64,000 bases of DNA from Closterium sp. Naga37s-1 (lineage: Eukaryota > Streptophyta > Zygnematophyceae > Desmidiales > Closteriaceae). Numbering within the stretch: position 1 is the stretch's first letter; each line of letters begins with the position of its first letter. Shown here piece by piece: positions 42,650 through 57,177 of this stretch. The translations under genes and the position numbers were made by a program. The DNA lies in NCBI GenBank assembly GCA_947471745.1, contig CANJKZ010000540.1, positions 62,001-126,000 on the forward strand, given 5' to 3'. The notes under the pieces are model-generated. The model was not told the origin of the DNA. It saw only the letters and a program-made list of their open reading frames with translations, and did no database searches.

Positions 42650-45600
42650 TGCACGTGTGCACGTGTGCTCCCGTGCATGAGCACACAGAGTGTGAGCAGG
42701 GAGGGCAAGGAGGCAGCGCTGACAGCATCATTCGTGCAGCACCCCATCGATGAACACCTCGACTGGATGCTCATCGCCGCCCTCTCGCCCTGCCACGTCA
42801 CGGTGCCCGCCACTCCGCCCTCCTCCCGCATTCAACGTCCCTCATCCCACATCCTTCCTCCCTCCCTCCTCCCTTGTCCCTCATACCTCGTGCCTCCTCC
42901 TCCTCCCTCACCCTACATCCCTCGCATTCTTCTCTCCCTGCACGCCATGCTCCGTCACTCTTCCATTACCCCTGCTGTGCTCTCTCACATCCCCCCGTGC
43001 GATGTCGTTTCTCTGAATCTCACTCCCGCCCTCTCCCCCACAACCCCCGCTTTATGCCCGCACAGCTGTGGCGGCGCAGCATAGACCGAGTGCTGCACTT
43101 CCTGCGGGCGGGTCAGCAGGCCACGCCTGCCGTCGCACTCGAGACCGCCGCCGCCCTACAGGTGTCCCCCTGTCTCTGCGCTGCCCTCGGATCATGCACC
43201 CACACACTATGGCACCAAGCACCCATGCCTCACTGCCACCGTCCTTTACGTGGTAATTGAGAATGCTCGACCTTCTCCATACCAACTCACAAGTGCTTCC
43301 TTCGCTGCCCTGCACACCCTCCATGCCCCTGCCGTCCTGCTCCCACGCCTCCCCTCTCCCTGCAGAGCAAGCTAGAGGACGTGCGGCGGCAGGCCCAGCA
43401 GCAGCTGCAGCAGGTGCTTCAGCGACGCACCAGGTATGGCGGGGGGTGGGTGACACGGGTGATCACAGGAGGGTTTTGTAGGGTGGCTGCAGCGTGCACC
43501 TTGTGTGTGTGATTGTCGCAGGCTGTAACTGGTGGGAAGTTGGTGGTGGTTTGTGTGATGCAGAAAGTTGGGTTGCAGTGGGCGTGATAAGGTGGAGTGC
43601 AATGGGGGGAAAAGGGTCAAGGGAGGCCAGAGGAGTTAGCTGGAGGCCTTGGGGCTGTAACAGCGGCCTTGAGGACGAGGAGGCATTGGAGCACACATGC
43701 AGCCGCTGCTAGCGACACACCGCATGCCAATCACCCCCTCCACTGCCCTTCCACTGCATCACCTCTGCACTCTCGCCTCTTGCCCGTTGCATATCCATCC
43801 CCCAACCCCCACCACCCCCCCAACCCTCTCCAGGTTCTCCATAGACCTGGACGTGGACGCACCCAAGGTGGCCATCCCCGCTGACCCCTCACCCCATGGG
43901 GAGCCGCCCACCCAGCTGCTGCTGGACTTCGGCCACTTCACACTCAAGACCGACCAGGTGCCCCCTCTACGCCCTCGTGCCCTCTCTATGGCCTCGTGCC
44001 GCCCTCCAGAGTGGTCACCCCGACTCGCACCATCGATCGCCTACAGCCACGTGACGAGGCTCACAGCCTCCCCATGCTCACCTCATCTTGCCTTGAAGCT
44101 CACAAGGAGTGTTTCGGCTCGTGACAAGCTGGCCAGTGGCTGGCCATTGCTCATGCTTTGCCATCTCATCTCACCGTTGCCACGGCCCTGTCACCACCTC
44201 ACCGCTCCCCCACCCGTCCCCTTACCCCGCGCCTGCAGGATGACCCATCAGCGGAGGGCAGCGAGGCGGCGGCGGCAGCAGCACTGTACACGCGGTTCAA
44301 GATCACGGCCACTGACATCTCCATGTCCGTCGCTGATGGTGCCTTTGACTGGCGCCGCTACCAGCAACAGCAGCACGGTGGCATGGATGGGGAGGAGGGT
44401 GCAGGGGAGGGCGGATCAGGGGGGCTGCGCCTGGACTTGCTGCAGAAGTGTGGCCTCTCTGCTGTGCTGCACCAGGTGGGCTCTCTGCTGTGCTGCACCA
44501 GGTGGGCTCCTCTCGTCTGCTCGAATAAAACCAACCACGTGCCTGTGTTGCATCATAAGCACAGTCTGGAAACGAGCATGAGTGCAAGTGCGAGTGCCCC
44601 ACTTCCCGCCCGCCCATGCAGATGATGGTGGAGCATCCCAGCTACCCCACCACACGCATCGCCGTGTGGCTGCCATGCCTCGCCTTCCACTACTCGCCCG
44701 CCCGCTACCGCCGCCTCATGCGCGCCCTCCGAGCGCTCTCCCCCGCGCCGCCTCCTGCTGCTGAAGCCGAGGATGCAGAGGGCGGGATGGCGGGTGAGGG
44801 TGATGGGGCGGTGGCGGTGCGGCGATGGCAGCAGGCGGACCAGGCGGGGGATGTGTGCCTGCTGCAGTGGACGGTGAGAGATGGGATGTGTGCCTGCTGC
44901 AGTGGACGGTGAGAGATTGGATGTGTGCCTGCTGCAGTGGACGGTGAGAGATGGGATGTGTGCCTGCTGCAGTGGACGGTGAGAGATGGGATGTGTGCCT
45001 GCTGCAGTGGACGGTGAGAGATGGGATGTGTGCCTGCTGCAGTGGACGGTGAGAGATGGGATGTGTGCCTGCTGCAGTGGACTGGACGGTGAGAGATGGA
45101 AGGGGGTCTTTGTGTGCTGCAGCTATTTCTATGTGAAGTCACATCACATCAACCATTCTTTTCCCTGTCCCATCCGCTCATCTCGTTGCCTCCCCATCTC
45201 CAATGCTCTTCGTCCGTCCTTCCCACCCTCTCTTTTGCGCCCTTCTCCCATGCTCGTCTCCTGCACCTCGAATGGCCCCACGGCAGCGCATAGGCAGTGC
45301 AGCGGAGTGGGTGCCGTACTGGGCGGCACTGGTGGGGCCCACACTGTACCTGCTTGACCATCCCGAGGCCACCAAGCCACACAAGCAAATCAAGTACGCC
45401 CGCCCGCCCTCATGCCTCACCCCACAATCCGTCTCCCCCACACGGCGTGCACGCCACCCGCCGCTTTCTGCCACAATCTAAAGTGATTGATGCTGATTGT
45501 GTGAACATACATCCCGCCTGCATGCATGTGCCTGACCATGCCATGCTCCCATGCCCCTCACCCCCCCTTGCACGCATGGCAGTCTGAGCAGCGCCATGGG

Positions 45601-46954
45601 GGTGCTGGACGTGCCCCCGCAGCACATAGCGGGCTACCACCACGTCATTGCCCTCGCCGCCAGGGGGGCTCAACCTGCCAAGGTGCGCCGCTTCCCATGC
45701 TGCTGCTCGCCAGCACCTCACTGGTGTGCCGCACTGCACCTCACATGCCCACACATGTGCGCCGCTTCTTCCCTGCTGGGCTTCCCCGCATTGTGGTTCG
45801 GTGTACACCATTAAGAGTGCTTTGTCTAATGTTTCATCCCTTTGCTTCTTGCTCCTTTGTGCTTGCTACTTGTTCCTGGGTCGCTGCTCCTTGCTGCCCT
45901 GGCTGTCCTGGGAGCAGGTGGTGCTGTCAGGGCAGGCGGTGGTGCTGCGACTCAAGTCGGAGGCCATCAAGGCGCACTGGGCTGCACGCCTCACAACCGC
46001 ACTCTACCACGCCTCTGTGAGTGTCATGGCGGCGCACCCCCCTCTGCCACTGCTTGCCTTCACCAGAGCATCTTGTAGGAACTAAGAATTGTAAGCAGCG
46101 AGGTTGGATGCAGGGAGGCACATGCATGCCACCGTGCGACGCCCTTGGAGAGCTAGTTGCCTCTCCTTGGCCAGCACGAGTCGTTTGGCTACCGTTGCCG
46201 CTCTCTCACGCTCACGTGCCAACACGGCTCTGCCTGCTCGTCCCTGTGCGTGTGCCCCACAGGCGCCTGCCTCCATGGACCTCCTCACCAACGATGCCTT
46301 CTCCACCGAAGCACCTGATGGAGCACCTGAAGAAGCACCTGGTCAGATGCCGCCCGCCTCACCTGAGCGACATCTGGCCTCAAGAGAGCCTTTGTCGCCG
46401 TCTGTGCGTGCGGCGCCCGTGGTGGTGGAGGGGGAGGGCATGGCGGCGGGAGCAGCAGCGGGGGCGCAGGAGAAGCCGTTTCTGTACATCATGGGCGCCC
46501 TGGACGACCTGCGCCTCGCCATCAGCTCCGTGGTGAGTGATGGCCCTCCCACCATGAGGGGTTGCATTGCATGAGGCTCTGACAATGTGTGAGGGGGATT
46601 GAGGCACAGCTGTAAGTGATTACGTATGGTGTGTTTGTGAGTTCATGCTCTTCCTGTCCTGGTCGCTGCTCCACGCACCACTCTTCTTACTGTCTTTCTC
46701 CTCTCCCTGCCCACCTCCCTGGCCCACCCTCCCAAACCCCCAGCGGCGCGGGGCGGCATCGTGGGACGAGGAGGAGAGGATCATAGAAATCCGGGCGGCG
46801 GGGGGCAAGGTGGAGGTGCAGCAGCGTTCAGCGGACGTGGCGGTGGGGGTGGGTGTGCGAGAGGTGGAGGTGGAGGACTTCTTCCAGGGCGCTGGCCCGC
46901 TGGCTGCCACCTGCCGCCTCATGGCGCGCTCCCTGCTCGCCCCCCATGGCGCTC

Positions 46955-46985
<31 letters not shown>

Positions 46986-49900
46986 AGCTCCGCGCAAAAG
47001 AGGGGAACGGGAGGGCGGGGAGGAGCAGCAGAAGGAGCTGGATGCGGGGGAGGTTGTGCGTGGCGATGGTGGGAGCAGTGGTGGTGAGAGTGGCAGGCAC
47101 ACGCGTGCAGTTGTGGCGCCTGGGGCTGAGCAGGTGGCACCAGACGTGAGCACAATGGAGACAACAGAGGGCCCTGAGACAGGGGATGAGGGCACGAAAG
47201 AGGAGGAAGGCAAGGAGAGCAAGGGGGGCGGGGATGAGGAAGAGGAAGAGGATGACGATGGATTTGCAGACGCAGAGGCGGAGTTCCTGCTGTCACCCAC
47301 ATCATCAGGGGCGTCCACACCACGCCACGGTGCAGCAGCATTCGAGGGCGAGGCGGCGGGGGGCTACGGCGGAGCGGCGGAGTTCTTTGATGCGCGCGAC
47401 TTCGCTCTGGACGACGGCGACGCCGCCAACGTGCCCAGCTTTGGGCGTGCTGGGCGGCTGCTGCCGGACATGGGGTGGCAGCATGCGGGGGCGAGCAGGC
47501 GGCGCAAGAGGCAGGGGGAAGGCGAGGAGGAAGAAGGGGGGGCAGGCGGGGAGGAGGAGGAGGGGGATTTTGTGGTGGTGCAGATCGGCATGTACCAGCC
47601 GTCATCGCCCAGCTACACTGGCGTTGACACTCAGGTGCGCTGCTGGGATGCTAATTGTCGTTGCCTTGTCCACACGCTTTTCCCCTCGCCACTCCTCTCG
47701 TCCATGCTCTCCCACCCACCCACCTCTGTACCACTGCTCTGCTTCCCTATGTGCTGCTGTGCGTGTGCTGCCGTGTATGTATATGCGCGAGTGCAGGTGG
47801 CGGTGGAGATGGCAACGCTAGAGTTTTTCTGCAACCGTCTCTCCATCGTAGCTCTCATGGAACTCTCCACCTACCTCTCGCCACCGCCTCTCCCCTCCTC
47901 GCCTGCTGCCGCCACCGCCACACAGCCGTCTCACACAACAGGCGCAGCTCCTATGCCTCCCACTGCTGACCTCCCGGCCCCTGCTCTCCTGCCTGCTGCT
48001 CCTGCTGCTGATATTGGCAGTCCTGGGATGGGAGGCAGCAGCAGCAGGGGGGGGGATGAAGGGCGGAAGGGAGAGGGTGTGGAGGAGAAGGGGGAGCGGG
48101 AGGGGCAGATGGGGCGGGAGGCGGTGAAGGGGCTGTTGGGGCGGGGCAAGGCGAGGGTGGTGTTTGGGTTGCACATGGCCATGCAGCACGCTCGCATCTT
48201 CCTTCACCTCGAAGATGGCAGGCAACTCGCCATGCTGGAGCAGGAGAGGCTGAGCGTGCAGGTCAAGGTGAGCAGGAGAGGCTGAGCGTGCAGGTCAAGG
48301 TGAGCAGGAGAGGCTGAGCGTGCAGGTCAAGGTGAGCAGGAGAGGCTGAGCGTGCAGGTCAAGGTGAGCAGGAGAGGCTGAGCGTGCAGGTCAAGGTGAG
48401 CAGGAGAGGCTGAGCGTGCAGGTCAAGGTGAGCAGGAGAGGCTGAGCGTGCAGGTCAAGGTGAGCAGGAGAGGCTGAGCGTGCAGGTCAAGGTGAGCAGG
48501 AGAGGCTGAGCGTGCAGGTCAAGGTGAGCAGGAGAGGCTGAGCGTGCAGGTCAAGGTGAGCAGGAGAGGCTGAGCGTGCAGGTCAAGGTGAGCAGGAGAG
48601 GCTGAGCGTGCAGGTCAAGGTGAGCAGGAGAGGCTGAGCGTGCAGGTCAAGGTGAGCAGGAGAGGCTGAGCGTGCAGGTCAAGGTGAGCAGGAGAGGCTG
48701 AGCGTGCAGGTCAAGGTGAGCAGGAGAGGCTGAGCGTGCAGGTCAAGGTGAGCAGGAGAGGCTGAGCGTGCAGGTCAAGGTGAGCAGGAGAGGCTGAGCG
48801 TGCAGGTCAAGGTGAGCAGGAGAGGCTGAGCGTGCAGGTCAAGGTGAGCAGGAGAGGCTGAGCGTGCAGCTTCTATCCCTCGCACCATTCACTTTGTTTT
48901 CCACCCCTTGCTCTTCTCCTCTTTCAAGCACACGTATTTGCACAACTTATTGTCTGTGTGTGATGCCTCAACCCTCAGGTATTCCCTGCATCGACACGTG
49001 TCAACGCCTCATTGGGCAATCTGCGGCTGTGCAACCTGCAGCTGCCACCATCCCACCCCTGGCGCTGGTTCTGTGACCTGCGGGACAAGCAGAGCGCCTC
49101 ACTGGTTGAGGTGAGCTGTGCTGCCGTGGCAATGAAAGGCAATGCAGGTGCCATGTGAGAGCACACACATCTCACTGTAGGCTTGGTGGTGGAAGGAGAA
49201 GCTGGCAGATGGTGGGTGCACCAGGAAGAAAGGCAGAGTAAAGTGGATGAGAGTGGGTTCTGAATTGACGAGGGGGAATGGTTTCTGCTCTGAGTGAACC
49301 GTGAGAGTTGATCAATGCTGTCAGCCACTGCCGCTATCCTGCCAGTCCACCTCCCCTGCTCCCCCGCATTGTCTTTGTGCCCTCCTCTCGTTCTCCACCT
49401 TGCCTCACCTGGCCTGCCCATGCATTGCTGTCTGCCCCCTACCCCTGCCCCATGGGCAGATAGAGTACAATTCGTACAACCCCGACGATGACGACTACGA
49501 GGGCTTTGAGTACAGCATTGATGGCAAGCTCTCTGCCGTGCGCCTCATCTTCCTCTACCGCTTCGTGCAAGAGGTGAGTCACGCATGGCCACCTGTCCCA
49601 GGAGGTAACAAGTGGCTGCAAGTGCGCTGCGATGGGTAATGTATCACCACTCTCTGCTTGTGCTTTGCATGACACTCCCTCCTCTTCGCCCCCCACCCCT
49701 CCTCCTGCACTTCATGGCGTACTTCTAGGGGCTAGCAGAAGATGGGGGTGCAGCAGGAGATGGTGGTGCGTGTGCTCTTCTAGCATAATTCTCAGCGAGT
49801 AGCACACTCGGCGAGCAACGGACTCCACTTGCTGCTTGTGCTTTGCACGACGCCCCTCCCCTCCGCCCCTCCTTCCCCCCCCTTCCCCCCCCTACCCCTC

Positions 49901-52900
49901 CCTACCCCTACTCCCCCCTACCCCCCTCCTGGCAGTTCATGGCGTACTTCTGGGGGCTGGCAGCGCCGGGGGTGAGGCAGGAGATGGTGGTGCGAGTGGT
50001 GGACGCGGTGGGCGGCATCGAGCGGCGCATCCAGCAGTGGGAGGTGGCCGGCAGCAGCGGCATCCGCTACAATGTCTCCCTTGATGCGCCCATCCTCATC
50101 CTGCCTCGCACCACCGACAGCCAAGAGTCAGTTGCTTGGAGTTGCCACAGACAGCCAAGAGTTGCTCTAGGCTGCTGCCCCGTTTACACCTGCACAAACA
50201 CTCCGCTCCACACTCTAAGCGCTTAAGGGCCAATACTTCTGGAGCACTTGGGCTGTGACTGGCCTTGACTGTTGGAGGTTATCACTTCCGAGTGTGTGCT
50301 GTGTGCATTGTTGTGTGCTGTGTGGTGTGCGGTGGCAGGTTCATGCAGCTGGGGCTGGGGCACATGGGCATCAGGAGCAGCGTGGAGTGGCGCGGTGGCA
50401 AGTCCATTGAGGATGCTGGTGCTGTGCGCTGCGATGTGATTACAGTGGAGGTGAGATGTGATTACAGTGGAGGTGAGATGTGATTACAGTGGAGGTGAGA
50501 TGTGATTACAGTGGAGGTGAGATGTGATTACAGTGGAGGTGAGATGTGATTACAGTGGAGGTGAGATGTGATTGCAATGCAGGTGAGGTGTGATTACAGT
50601 GGAGATGAGATGTGATTACAGTGGAGGTGAGATGTGATTACAGTGGAGGTGAGATGTGATTACAGTGGAGGTGAGATGTGATTACAATGGAGGTGAGGTG
50701 TATTCAGAGTGCTTTATCTCCTCCATTGCCTGATCTTGTGTTTTGCTCTCATGCTCCATCAATTCATCACCGCCATTCTTTCCATCCTCACGCCCCACGC
50801 CCCATGCCCCGGTCTGGCCTCCCGTGCTGTATCAGAGTCGTGACGTGAGTCTGCTGGTGGGAGCGGAGGGCGTGGCGGGGGCGGCCATGATAGAGCGCAT
50901 GGCGGGGCTGACACTCACCATCCAGCGCCAACTCAGAGACCTCTTCAAGAAGCTGCCCACCTACCAGTTCCACATCCACGTATGCCCCCCCACCTTCCAC
51001 TTGTACCATCACACATGCACTGCTTGCCATGCTGCCGTGCTTCCTTCCTTGCTGTGAGTGCTCCCCTTTATGCATCTTCAAACTCTTTTTGCTTGTGGTA
51101 CACACCGGCACCCTTCCACAACCCCTTTTCTCCCCTCCTCCCCCCATCCCCTCTTGTGGGAGCAGATGGGAGAGCTGAGGGTGGTGATGAGTCACCGCGA
51201 GTACCTCATCATCTGCGACTGCCTCTTTGCCAACCTCGCCGAACCCCCTCAGCCCCCACCCTACTTCCGCCTCCCCCCTCCTTCCGCTTCCTCCGCCTCC
51301 TCATCCGCCCAGCCCGCCGCCCCCCCCTCCTCGACCCGTGTCACAAGCCCCGCCTCTCCCTCGTCCCCTCGCTCGCCCACGCCCCCATCCTCGCCGCCCC
51401 CTGCTGCGGCCGTGCCTGGGGGGCAGGCGCAGGGGGCACAAGGGGAAGGCGGGCAGGGGAGGGGGGGCGAGGTGGCGAAGCAAGGAGGGGCGGGGGCGGC
51501 GTTCACGTACTTCAGAGTGCTGGTGGACGTGCAGCACGTGCAGATGGAGCTCTTCACCGGCCACACCCGCGACTCCTCCCTCGCCCTGCTGCAGGTCAGC
51601 CACTCCCTCGCCCTGCTGCAGGTCAGCCACTCCCTCGCCCTGCTGCAGGTCAGCCACTGCCTCACCCTGCTGTAGCATTGCCAGGCCCTGCTGCAGGTTG
51701 TGACATGCTGTGCGTCATGGATACGGTACTCCTCTGCCTCTTCTCCCCCCCCCCCCCACACACCTGTGCTCAGATCGAGGGCCTATGGGTGGAGTACCGC
51801 ACAACCAGTGCGCGGGAGATGGAGGTGATGCTCTCGCTGCCCACCATGGCCATCATCGACCGCCGCGCCGCCACGCGCCAGGAGCTGCGCCTCATGATGG
51901 GCTCCGCCCTGCATGCCCACACCCACACTCCGCCCGCCCCCTCGGGGCACGGTGCAGTGCCGGCAGGGGCCAAGGCAGGGGGGGCGGCAGATGAGGGCGG
52001 AGGGGGCGAGAGGGGGGGAGGGTCACCGCCGGTGGCGCTGAGCATGGTGGTGCTGAACTACTCCTCTCGCCCCGCTGCACGCGCCGTGGTGCTGCGCTTC
52101 CAGCGCCCCCGCGTGCTCGTGGCTCTCGACTTCCTCCTCGCTGTCACCCACTTCTTCTTCCCCTCCCTCGCCGCCTCCTCTGGCAACGACACTGACAGGG
52201 ACGAGCGAGATGACCCCGCCAGCCTGGCTCACGCTGTGGTGCTGACAAGTGGCACGACGCGACAGGCGGAGGCGGTGGTGGCGGTGTCGCCGCAGCGGCA
52301 GCTGATAGCGGAGGCGGCAGGGGTGGATGAGTACGAGTACGATGGGTGCGGGGGGGTGCTGCGCCTCCTGCCCTCTGACTCCCAGGGGGGCACAGCTGTG
52401 CCGGCGGGCAAGGCGCAGGGCGAGGGTGTGGCGGGCGGGCCGGTGATAGTGGTGGGCAACGGGAAGCACCTGCGCCTCAAGAACATCACTGTGGAGGTGC
52501 GCCCCACTCTCCTTGCCGTCTCTCACTTCCCTTCCTGCCCTGCTCTTGTTCACCTGGCTTCAGTTCACAGTTATGGCAGGCTGTCGCCCCACGCATTCCC
52601 CAATCCTCCGATCATTCTGCCCCACACCTCATCCACCCCCCCGCACACCGTGTGAGCACAGAGTGCGTGGGCGTGGGAGCAGAGTGTGTACCTGGGCTGT
52701 GACAGCAGCTTCTCCGCCGACCCAGAGGACGGCGTTGTGTGGCGCCACACCCCCCCCGCCGCTGGGCCCCCTGCTGCTGCGGGCGCAGGCAGCAGAGAGG
52801 GCAGCGGGGCAGATGCAGGGGGTGCGGCCGCGGGTGGGGAGGCAGAGGTGCCTCCGGAGCAGACCTCATTCTCCTTTGACCTTCAGGTGCGTGGGCTGTA

Positions 52901-55900
52901 CAGTACCTTCGGGTGTGAGTGTTACCTCCATGCACCCACATACCTCCGCTCACCCCCACTCTGTAACATGCCCGGCTTGTTGAAATGCCCTCCCCAACCA
53001 CCCCCCCTTCCATCTCCCCTTTCTCCCCACCCGGCCCTCCCCCACCTTCTCCCAGGCGGTGGGGCCAGAGCTGACGTTCTACGACAGCACCAAGTGGCCG
53101 GCTGGCATCCCCTTCCGCCCCGAGAGGATTCTGCGCGCCTCCTTCGACGTCAGCCTGCTGTGAGTGCTGCTTTGACGTCAGCCTGCTGTGAGTGCTGCTT
53201 TGACGTCAGCCTGCTGTGAGTGCTGCTTTGACGTCAGCCTGCTGTGAGTGCTGCTCTTTGCGGAGCTCACATCAGCCTGCCACGAGGTTTGCTGACACCA
53301 GGCAGCTGTGAGGGGTGGAGTGTGAGTGAACGGGGTGGGGTGCGCCTTACACTCCAATTTGTGCTGCCCTGCTCGCCTCCACGGATTGCACAACTGTTAG
53401 TGGCCGGTTTGTGGACAACAGCAGCAGCAGCAACAACAGAGGCTGCCGCTGTTGCAGAGCAGCTCGCCTCAACCAAGACACTCCCCCGTTCCTGCCCCTC
53501 CTTCCTGTTCGAGAGCAGGTACGCAGCGAAGGGGATGGACACGTGGGTGAAGGGGACGGTGAGGGGGCTGCTGGTGGAGACGGCAGCGGGGCTGGCGGTG
53601 GTGGAGCCGGTGGACGCCCACTGCGAGCGCGAGTGCGTGGCCGGCAAGACGTCCCTCGAGCTCGCCTGCACCGACGTGTCGCTGCGCCTGCCCTTCCACT
53701 CGCTGCGCCTGCTGCACCGCCTCCACGCTGACGTCGCTGCCGCCCTCAAGCTGGGCGGCGGGCCCGTGGCCGTGCGCTGCCGCCAGTTCGACCGCATCTG
53801 GAACTCCTGTGGGTCGCTCCATTCTCAATACTCCAAAATCTCTGATCACTCTTTTGAACCCCTTCTCTTCACACCCTGCTCTTCATCCCCTCCTCCTCAA
53901 CCACTCTGTTTTGCCTGCCCTTGTGCGCCCCACGTGCTGACAGGCACGAACTCACAGGAGGGAGGGGAAGGAGGGGCGGGCGAGCAGCCCATCACGCTGT
54001 GGCGGCCGTGTGCGCCTGCAGGCTATGCCATCCTGGGCGACTGCGCCACAGTGGGGTGACCACCTCCCACCCACTCTCCCCATTCACCACTGCGTGCTGC
54101 TCTCGTGCTGCACTGCGTGTCGCCCTGCTATCACTGCACCGTTTCTCCATGATTTTGTTCCATCTTCTCTCTCCTTCTTCACCTCCCCACCTTCCTTCAC
54201 TTGTGTTTCCACCCCAACCCCCCCTTCTCCACATGCGTGTGTGTGCGACACATGGCAGGGCGGCACCTCCAGAGCACGCGGTGCTGGCGGTGAGCACGGC
54301 CTTCAGACGAGTCAAGCAGCCCCTCGGCTTCTCCCTGCTCTGGTGCTCCCACCCCGCTGCCGCCACTGCCGCTGCGACCACTGCAGACGGGGCAGCGGAG
54401 GTGGCAACGGGCGGGGAGGGAGGGGACGACACGCACTGCCGCATCTGGCTGCCACTGGCACCGCCCGGCTATGCTGCGCTGGGATGCGTGGCGGCCGTGG
54501 GGCGAGCGCCGCCACACGTGTCCACGGTGCACTGTGTGCGCAGCGACCTGCTCACTCCCTCCTCCCTCAGCGACTGCATCTTCTACCGGTGGGTGGGCCC
54601 TGCCTTGCCATCGCTGTTTCGCTGCCATGCTGCCACGCTCATGTACCAGCCGCATGATCGCTGCTCTCCACTCCCCCCTTGCTCTACGTCTCCCCACTTC
54701 CTTCCTTGCGAGCTAGGTGATTCGTGGCCCAGCTAGGTAACCTTTTGCCCCGGATGCTCCCCCTTGCCCCTGCTCCCCATTTCCCCCATGGCACACTCTC
54801 AGCTTTGGTGCCGGGTCGCCTACGAGTGACGCTAGCGACACGGAGCGGGGTGGCGGCAGGGGGGGAGGGGCGAGCATGTGGGTTGTGGGCAACTCCATGC
54901 GCACCTTCTTCACCTGCCAGGGCACGGCCCCACCACCACCCGCCGTGCTGAGGGACCTGAGGGAGGATCTGCGTTTCCACCCCGCCACCACCGCACCCGA
55001 CCCCGATGATGCCGACACCCAAGCCTCCTCAGAGTCCGCCTCGCTCACCCGCGTGCCCTCCGCGCGCGGAGATTCACTTGGCCGCCTGCCCTCCTCACGC
55101 TTCCAACCGCCCCTCGCTGCCTCCGCGTCCGCACTGGGTAGTGCGGCAGGGGCAGCAGTGCGGCCGTTTGTGGCGGCTGCAAGCTTTGAGCGCGTGTGGT
55201 GGAGCAAGGGCGCGGCGGGCGTGACAAGCCACGTGAGCTTCTGGCGGCCCGCGGCAGTGCCGGGCTATGCCATGCTGGGCGACTGTGTGGCGGACGGGTG
55301 AGGCTGCAGCACACTCGAGCGCTTGCCTTCATGCGCATGCCTGCACGCCACACTCCCACATGCCATGCATGCACTGCCTCTGCACAGCCACACCCTGTAT
55401 GAACTCACTCTCACTTGACCCCCCGCTGCCCCTTCGCCCCTCTCCCCCTTGCAGCTTCGACCCACCTGACGCGGGGCTGTTGCTGCTGGACGACCTGGAA
55501 TCAGGCCGCGTGGCGGCGCCTCTCAGCTTCCTGCACAAGCTCACCCTCGCCCAACCCGCCTGGCCCGACGAGGCCTCAGTGTGGTTCCCCTTGGCGCCGC
55601 CCGGCTACGTGGCGCTGGGGTGCGTGGTGACGCGCGGCCGTGAGCCCCCTTCTGCAGCGCTGGGCGTGCGCTGTGTGCGAGCTGACCTGCTGGCGCCCAA
55701 GGGCTTTGCTGGCCGGCCTGCGTGGACTGTGGGTGTGCCGCCCAAAGGAGAGTCCATCGCCAGCTTCTGGCCCGTCATCAACCAGGTGGGGCCGTGGGAG
55801 TGGGGCGGTGGGAGTGGGGCGGTGGGAGTGGGGCGGTGGGAGTGGGGCGGTGGGAGTGGGTAGAAGTTGTCCTGAGAGTGCATTCGATTCTTTAGTGCCG

Positions 55901-57126
55901 CTTTTCCCACCGATGCAGTTCTGCATGTTTAAATGTGCCCTTGGTTTCGTCCCTTGTGCCCTGCTGTTCTCATGCGCCTCCACCCCCCTCTGTGCACTCT
56001 CCTCCCAACCCCCCCACCCCCCTGCCATGGAACCCCAACCCCTGGGTGGCAGGCGGGCACGTTTCTGGTGCACAGCGATGCGCGGCGGCCGCCACAGAGG
56101 ATGGGGTATGGGCTGGCGGAGCTGGAGAGGCCGGAGCGACCCGACAACTTCGATGCCAACCTGCGCACCCCCCGCGTCTCCCTCACCCTCTTCGATGACG
56201 TCTCCGGCGTCGTGAGCCCCCTGCCCTCCCTGCTCCTCCCTGCCCTCCCTGTCCCTCCTCGCCCCTCCCTGCCCCTCCCTTCCCCTCCTGCCTCTCCCTG
56301 CCCCTCCCTACCCCTCCCTTCCCCCCCTGCCCCTCCTCACCCCTCCCTGCCCATCGTTGCCCCTCACAATCCTTACCTTTTCTCTCCCTTATTTCTGCAT
56401 GCCATTTCACACTAACCGCATGCCACCAATTGTCATCCCGAATTGTGTGCTTTCCATGTCTTCCTGCGTTCCTCCCCCCATGGGGCATGGCGGGTCACAG
56501 ATGGTGCCGTGGGTGGACGTGACGGTGGAGGGCATACACCTGACACTGCACGGCCGCCCACACGCGCTCAACGCAGTGGTGCTCACATCAGTGGCGGCCT
56601 CGTCCTTCAACTCGCACCTCGCCCTCTGGGAGCCGCTGCTCGAACCCTTCGACTCCATCTTCAAGTACCCCCCCTCCCCGCCTCTCCCCGGCCCTCCCAC
56701 TGCCACCGCTCCTCTTCTGCTGCTCAACTTGCCACCAATCTTGCTGCGTCGTCTTCCCTCGTTCCGCCATTTGTTTGCCATGCTTTTTCTTAGCCACTGC
56801 ATGCAGCATGCCTGTCAAGGCGGGGTGGCGCCACACAGTGGCAGTGGCAGGCACGTGGCTGTGCTCAGCAGTGCCCCATGTGCATGCCACCCGGTCCCAC
56901 AGGTACGAGTGGGAGGGCGAGGGCAGCGAGGAGGCGGGGGCAGCGGGCAGTGTGCAGATGCGGGTGACGGCAACGAGTGTGGTGAACGTGAACGTGACGG
57001 CCACCAGTGTGGACGCCCTCACTGCCGCCACGCATGGGTGGAGCAAGCTCGTGCAGCACGAGGCTGATGCCAGGCGCGCCCTGCTGCAGGTGAGACACAC
57101 CTGGGGCTGTGTGCGTGCAGCCATGC

Positions 57127-57177
<51 letters not shown>

